A stretch of 38,957 nt of DNA from Mucilaginibacter sp. (GTDB taxonomy: Bacteria > Bacteroidota > Bacteroidia > Sphingobacteriales > Sphingobacteriaceae), in assembly GCA_025352225.1 (NCBI GenBank), contig JANXTT010000082.1, forward strand, positions 1-38,957, given 5' to 3'. Made by a program: the position numbers and the translations under genes. This document shows, in pieces, positions 34,678-38,957 of the stretch (positions are counted from its first letter, which is position 1; each line of letters opens with the position of its first letter). The notes beneath the pieces are model-generated. The model had not been told where the DNA came from. It was given only the letters and a program-made list of their open reading frames with translations, and ran no database searches.

Positions 34678-35919
34678 TTACCTTAATTTTAACGTTATAA
34701 TTGTAAGCACCGCCAATACAATACCTATGATCCAAAACCGGGTTACAATCTTAGCTTCGTGAAACCCCTTTTTTTGATAATGGTGATGCAGCGGTGCCAT
34801 TAAAAATATCCTTTTACCTTCTCCTGATCGTTTTTTTGTGTATTTAAAATACGATACCTGCATAATTACTGATAAGCTTTCGAGTAAAAAGATCCCGCAA
34901 AGCAATGGTATCATCAGCTCTTTGCGGATCATTATTGCAAATACCGCTATAATGCCTCCTATAGCCAGGCTCCCGGTATCGCCCATAAAAACCTGAGCAG
35001 GATAAGAGTTGTACCATAAAAACCCAACACAAGCTCCAACAAAGGCACCTGCGAAAATTACAAGCTCGCCCGAATTGGGTATGTACATAATATTTAAATA
35101 ATCGGCAATAACAGTGTTACCCGATACATAAGCCAGCACAGCCAGGGTAACTCCAATAATAGCCGAAGTACCCGTTGCCAACCCATCAATTCCATCGGTA
35201 ATATTGGCCCCGTTAGATACCGCGGTTATAATAAGGATAGTAAAAAACATGAACACCACTAATGCGTAGTACTCATAACCTGGCCCCAAAAACTTAAGTA
35301 CTTTTCCGTAATCAAACTCATTGTCCTTATAAAACGGCATGGTGGTTTTGGTAGATTTTACATCTTGCGTATAAACCGCGTGCGAGCCCCGCATATGAAA
35401 GTCAACAGGGAGATCATACTTAACCGGAAGTTTAACCTCCTGCCGGATAACAATGTCATGATTAAAATACATTGTCCAGCCTATTATTAAAGCCAAACCA
35501 ACCTGCCCAATAATTTTAAACTTGCCCGCTAAACCTTCCTTATTCTTTTTAAATACTTTTATATAATCATCTAAAAACCCGATAGCGCCTAGCCAAACCG
35601 TAGTTACCAGCATCAGGATAACATATACATTGTCGAGCTTGGCAAATAACAGTGTGGGCACCAGTATGCCCAGCAAAATAATTATCCCGCCCATTGTTGG
35701 GGTGCCTTGCTTTTGCATCTGGCCCTCTAAGCCCAGGTTACGTACGGTTTCGCCAACTTGCTTGTTTCTTAAAAATTCTATCAACCTATGGCCATAAACC
35801 GTGGTAACAATTAGCGATGTTATAACAGCCATTGCCATTCGGAACGTGATGTACTGAAACACGCCAGCCCCCGGAATTTTAAAATGATGGTCGAGATATG
35901 TAAATAAATAATATAACAT
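34678..35919 (-). CDS. mraY: MraY, phospho-MurNAc-pentapeptide transferase
   Basis: 413 residues, about ten membrane helices; transfers phospho-MurNAc-pentapeptide to undecaprenyl phosphate to make lipid I. Motifs: [13 protein letters not shown] near residue 75, [15 protein letters not shown], the catalytic [26 protein letters not shown], and [12 protein letters not shown]. It is longer than the E. coli enzyme (360) because of an insert of roughly 50-60 residues after [13 protein letters not shown] (about 155-215), typical of Bacteroidota. It follows murE by 4 bp. Confidence 0.97.
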   Translation of the reverse strand: MLYYLFTYLDHHFKIPGAGVFQYITFRMAMAVITSLIVTTVYGHRLIEFLRNKQVGETVRNLGLEGQMQKQGTPTMGGIIILLGILVPTLLFAKLDNVYVILMLVTTVWLGAIGFLDDYIKVFKKNKEGLAGKFKIIGQVGLALIIGWTMYFNHDIVIRQEVKLPVKYDLPVDFHMRGSHAVYTQDVKSTKTTMPFYKDNEFDYGKVLKFLGPGYEYYALVVFMFFTILIITAVSNGANITDGIDGLATGTSAIIGVTLAVLAYVSGNTVIADYLNIMYIPNSGELVIFAGAFVGACVGFLWYNSYPAQVFMGDTGSLAIGGIIAVFAIMIRKELMIPLLCGIFLLESLSVIMQVSYFKYTKKRSGEGKRIFLMAPLHHHYQKKGFHEAKIVTRFWIIGIVLAVLTIITLKLR

Positions 35920-35923
35920 CTGG

Positions 35924-37387
35924 CTAATTCACTAATTGATTAAAATGCTTTAACAGTTCTTCTTTATCATCAAAATGATTACGTACCGCTTTAATTTCCT
36001 GATATTTTTCGTGCCCCTTACCTGCCAGTAAAATAATGTCGCCCGGATTAGCCAGGTGGCATGCAGTTTTAATAGCTTCGTGCCGGTTTGTTATACTTAT
36101 AGTTTTTCGTTGGTTTGACGGGTCAACACCAGCTTCCATATCTTTAATGATATCTTCTGGTACTTCTGATCGCGGGTTATCCGATGTGAGGATAACTTTG
36201 TCGCTCCATTGGCAGGCTACTTTAGCCATTATGGGGCGTTTGGTTTTATCCCTGTCGCCCCCGCAGCCAATTACAGTGATCACTTTTTCGTTGCCCTTAC
36301 GGATATCGTGAATAGTACTTAAAACATTCTGAACGGCATCGGGGGTATGGGCATAATCAACAATGCCAATAACTTTATTAGTCGAGATAATATAATCAAA
36401 CCGGCCCTCGGCACCGGTTAACTTACTTAATGATGTTAATACCTTTGCTTTATCCTGCTCAAGCAGCATAGCCGTGGCATAAACGGCTAGCAAATTATAA
36501 GCGTTAAAGCTGCCTACCATTTTAAACCAAACCTCGTCGTTATCAATATTGAGCAGTAACCCCCCAAATTGATTTTCCAATATCTTAGCTCTATAATCGG
36601 CCATGCTTTTTAAGGCATAGGTTTTTTTATGAGCCTTTGTATTTTGCAACATGATGTTGCCGTTCCTATCATCAATATTGGTTAACGCGAATGCGCTTTT
36701 TGGCAAGGCATCAAAAAAAGCTTTTTTTGCTTTAAGGTAATTATCAAATGTTTTGTGATAATCCAAATGATCATGAGTGAGGTTGGTAAATATCCCACCC
36801 GAAAAACAGAGCCCGGCAATGCGATGCTGGGCAACCGCGTGCGAGCTTACCTCCATAAAGCAATAATCGCAGCCTTTAATTACCATTTCATCAAGTAAGC
36901 TGTTTAATGCTACCGGATCTGGCGTTGTATGCGTAGCAGGAATTACCTCGCCATTAATTTTATTTTCAACCGTGGAGAGCAATCCGCATTTATAACCCAG
37001 ATCTGTAAATAGCTGGTACAATAATGTAGCTACGGTTGTTTTGCCGTTTGTGCCTGTTACGCCAACCAATTTTAATTGTGACGACGGGTTATTGTAAAAG
37101 TTAGCCGCTATTTGGCCTAAGGCTATGGCGCAATTGGCTACCATAATAAAAGCTACTTCGCCCACTGTATGTGCCGGAAGGTTTTCGCATATTACTGCCG
37201 ATGCCCCGTCTTTTACGGCTTGCTCAATGTAATCATGGCCATCAACTACTGTACCTTTAACTGCAACAAACAAAGCCCCTGGTATAACCTTGCGCGAATC
37301 AAATACGATAGCTGATATTTCCATATCATAAGCGCCCTGCAACTCAGTTGCCGGTACCCCTTCTAATATATCGCTTAAGTACCTCAT
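35924..37387 (-). CDS. murE: MurE, meso-diaminopimelate-adding ligase
   Basis: 487 residues; adds the third stem residue to UDP-MurNAc-L-Ala-D-Glu. P-loop [26 protein letters not shown], the carbamylated-Lys region ([15 protein letters not shown]), and [12 protein letters not shown]. The specificity motif reads [12 protein letters not shown] is the meso-DAP form and differs from that of Lys-adding enzymes. This agrees with dapA in the same window. Its start overlaps the ftsI stop by 4 bp (ATGA), indicating coupling. Confidence 0.96.
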   Translation of the reverse strand: MRYLSDILEGVPATELQGAYDMEISAIVFDSRKVIPGALFVAVKGTVVDGHDYIEQAVKDGASAVICENLPAHTVGEVAFIMVANCAIALGQIAANFYNNPSSQLKLVGVTGTNGKTTVATLLYQLFTDLGYKCGLLSTVENKINGEVIPATHTTPDPVALNSLLDEMVIKGCDYCFMEVSSHAVAQHRIAGLCFSGGIFTNLTHDHLDYHKTFDNYLKAKKAFFDALPKSAFALTNIDDRNGNIMLQNTKAHKKTYALKSMADYRAKILENQFGGLLLNIDNDEVWFKMVGSFNAYNLLAVYATAMLLEQDKAKVLTSLSKLTGAEGRFDYIISTNKVIGIVDYAHTPDAVQNVLSTIHDIRKGNEKVITVIGCGGDRDKTKRPIMAKVACQWSDKVILTSDNPRSEVPEDIIKDMEAGVDPSNQRKTISITNRHEAIKTACHLANPGDIILLAGKGHEKYQEIKAVRNHFDDKEELLKHFNQLVN

Positions 37388-38957
37388 TCCAGTTCGATTA
37401 ATATTTTTGCCCCTTTAGGTATTAAACTTCCACCCGTAACAGATTGCCTTTTTACAACCCCATTACCTCGTACTCCAACTTTATAGCCAGAATTGCCCAT
37501 TGTATAAAGCGCATCGCTCAAGCCCATGCCAGTTACATCGGGCACCGACCCTTTTTTGTATTTATTATCATCAACAACTATCCCGTTACTGGTATCAGAC
37601 CTGGTTGCAGCAGTTGTATTTGAAGCATATGCGGGTTGTTTTATCCCCAGTTTGCTGTAAACCAGTTGCATGGCTTTACGGTCGCCGGTTTTAGTTTTAG
37701 GCATTTCTGCATTGCCCGCCAGGTGCATTGGAGCCTGCTGGTTCATGTCAAAACTACTCGAATAAACCTTGTCGGCCAGTTCCCTGAAAACCGGACCGGC
37801 AACTTCGGCACCGTAATAAGCACCAATGGGTTTATTGATAACCACAATCATGGTGTATTTAGGGCGGTTAGCCGGAAAATAACCACAAAATGATGATTGG
37901 TATACTTTGTTTTTATAGCCTAATTTACCATCAGCAACCTGGGCGGTACCAGTTTTGCCGGCTACTTTATACAGGGGGTTTTTAACTGTGGTTTTTCCGC
38001 TTCCAACTTCAACTACGCCCTCAAGCATCCCTTTTAGTTTGCCTAAAGTCTCGTCCGAACAAACGTGCTCAACAATTACCCTTGCCTGAAACCGCTCTAC
38101 CGTATTACCTAACCTGCGGATTTCTTTAACAAACACGGGTGCCAGCATTTTACCATTATTGGCTACTGAGTTATAGAAACTAAGTGTTTGTAATGGGGTA
38201 AGCTTTGATTCGTAACCATAGGCTATTTGTGGTAATGATAAACCACTCCAGCTTTTACTTTTAGGCGTTTTTATTAAAGGTTGCCCTTCGCCGGGTATCT
38301 GTAAATTAAGTTTCTCATTTAAATGGTAACTGTATAGTTTATCAGTAAACTGTTTTGGGTTATCTTTATAATGCTGATAAATAATTTTAGCAGCCGCTAC
38401 ATTTGATGATTTTTCGAATGCTTGCTGAACTGAAAGCACACCGTTTCCTAAATGCGAATCCCGGATGATCTTATTGTAAAGCTTGATCTGGCCGCCTTCG
38501 CAATCAACCAGCGTACTGGTATCTATTTTATGCTGATCAATGGCTGTCATATAGGTAGCCAGTTTGAAAGTTGACCCAGGCTCGGCTGCTTCGCTTATGG
38601 CATAATTTAGCTTTTCTTCGTACTGCCCATCAGCTACTTTGGTATAATTAGCTATAGCGCGGATCTCGCCGGTAGCAACTTCCATCAAAATTACGCAACC
38701 ATGGTCGGCCTGGCTTTTAATTAGTTGCTTTTTTAATGCTTCCTGCGCTACGTCCTGAAAGTTTACATCAATTGTAGATATAATATCTGCCCCGTCTTTA
38801 GCGGCAACTTCCTCCTCGTCATCAGCTATGGCATTGTTTACAGGTATCCAAATACCGCCCGCTATACGCTGCATTAAACGGGTACCGCTTTCGCCATTAA
38901 TATAACTGGCATAGGCACCTTCTAAGCCTACCGCGTTTTTAACATTTTCATTTTTAT
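37384..38957 (-). CDS. ftsI: FtsI/PBP3-type transpeptidase, 5' end outside the window
   Basis: The frame stays open to the right edge; upstream of the internal Met at 38874 it reads VGLEGAYASYINGESGTRL, the typical class B PBP dimerisation-domain end, so the true start is off-window. Transpeptidase motifs: SxxK in EPGSTFKLATYM, SxN in EKSSNVAAAKI, and KTGT in VAGKTGTAQVADG. A C-terminal PASTA domain follows (SVPDVTGMGLSDALYTMGNS), a SpoVD/PBP2x-like feature usual in Bacteroidota. It crosslinks septal peptidoglycan with FtsW. It is the first visible gene of the operon; mraZ, rsmH and ftsL would be expected to the right. Confidence 0.95.
   Translation of the reverse strand, partial: KNENVKNAVGLEGAYASYINGESGTRLMQRIAGGIWIPVNNAIADDEEEVAAKDGADIISTIDVNFQDVAQEALKKQLIKSQADHGCVILMEVATGEIRAIANYTKVADGQYEEKLNYAISEAAEPGSTFKLATYMTAIDQHKIDTSTLVDCEGGQIKLYNKIIRDSHLGNGVLSVQQAFEKSSNVAAAKIIYQHYKDNPKQFTDKLYSYHLNEKLNLQIPGEGQPLIKTPKSKSWSGLSLPQIAYGYESKLTPLQTLSFYNSVANNGKMLAPVFVKEIRRLGNTVERFQARVIVEHVCSDETLGKLKGMLEGVVEVGSGKTTVKNPLYKVAGKTGTAQVADGKLGYKNKVYQSSFCGYFPANRPKYTMIVVINKPIGAYYGAEVAGPVFRELADKVYSSSFDMNQQAPMHLAGNAEMPKTKTGDRKAMQLVYSKLGIKQPAYASNTTAATRSDTSNGIVVDDNKYKKGSVPDVTGMGLSDALYTMGNSGYKVGVRGNGVVKRQSVTGGSLIPKGAKILIELE

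Overview
The window looks like chromosomal DNA of a Bacteroidota bacterium, most likely Sphingobacteriaceae (Mucilaginibacter/Pedobacter-like). The clues are AT-rich intergenic DNA, promoters of the Bacteroidota type (TTTG-N20-TAnnTTTG) upstream of several genes, a histone H1-like Hc1 protein, a GH97 enzyme, DUF3127 and DUF4265 proteins, an FtsZ with a long tail, and a MurE with the DNPR motif of meso-DAP-type peptidoglycan. This assignment is an inference from gene content.

Region 1 (1 to about 7.4 kb) is accessory DNA. At its left edge are three copies of a 23-24 bp repeat resembling the end of an IS21-family insertion sequence. They cut off the 3' end of a DGQHR-domain gene that is translationally coupled to an HNH-nuclease-like gene. 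Next come 530 bp of inverted repeats containing a tRNA(Phe)-like 3' half, a likely integration scar, then an orphan helical protein and a decayed reading frame. Beyond these lie a secreted GH97 enzyme with the residues of the retaining alpha-galactosidase subgroup, a lone ExbD-like protein, and small DUF4265 and DUF7660-like proteins between degenerate dispersed repeats.

Region 2 (7.5 to 20.4 kb) holds mixed housekeeping and stress genes: an ArsR regulator with an AHSA1/SRPBCC partner behind a 38-bp palindromic operator; a BLUF blue-light sensor; a lipoprotein M3 dipeptidyl carboxypeptidase; two tandem paralogous beta-barrel proteins; a secreted Lys/Asp-rich repeat protein; a minus-strand run of THUMP RNA methyltransferase, TonB-C-like protein, Xre regulator and HD phosphohydrolase; a DUF3127 protein with an SSB-like acidic tip; and an AhpC/AhpD-type peroxide pair.

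Region 3 (20.4 to 25.3 kb) has ligA, dapA, hc1 and an alpha-oxoamine synthase.

Region 4 (25.4 kb to the end) is the division and cell-wall (dcw) cluster, transcribed right to left: ftsI (cut by the window edge), murE, mraY, murD, ftsW, murG, murC, ftsQ, ftsA, ftsZ, closed by a terminator. It makes the peptidoglycan precursors (MurE, MurD, MurC), lipid I and II (MraY, MurG), the septal synthase (FtsW with FtsI), and the divisome scaffold (FtsQ, FtsA, FtsZ). dapA, nearby but separately transcribed, feeds the DAP pathway that supplies MurE. Palindromic repeats have entered this operon at the murG-murC gap and, in frame, in the 5' end of murD.
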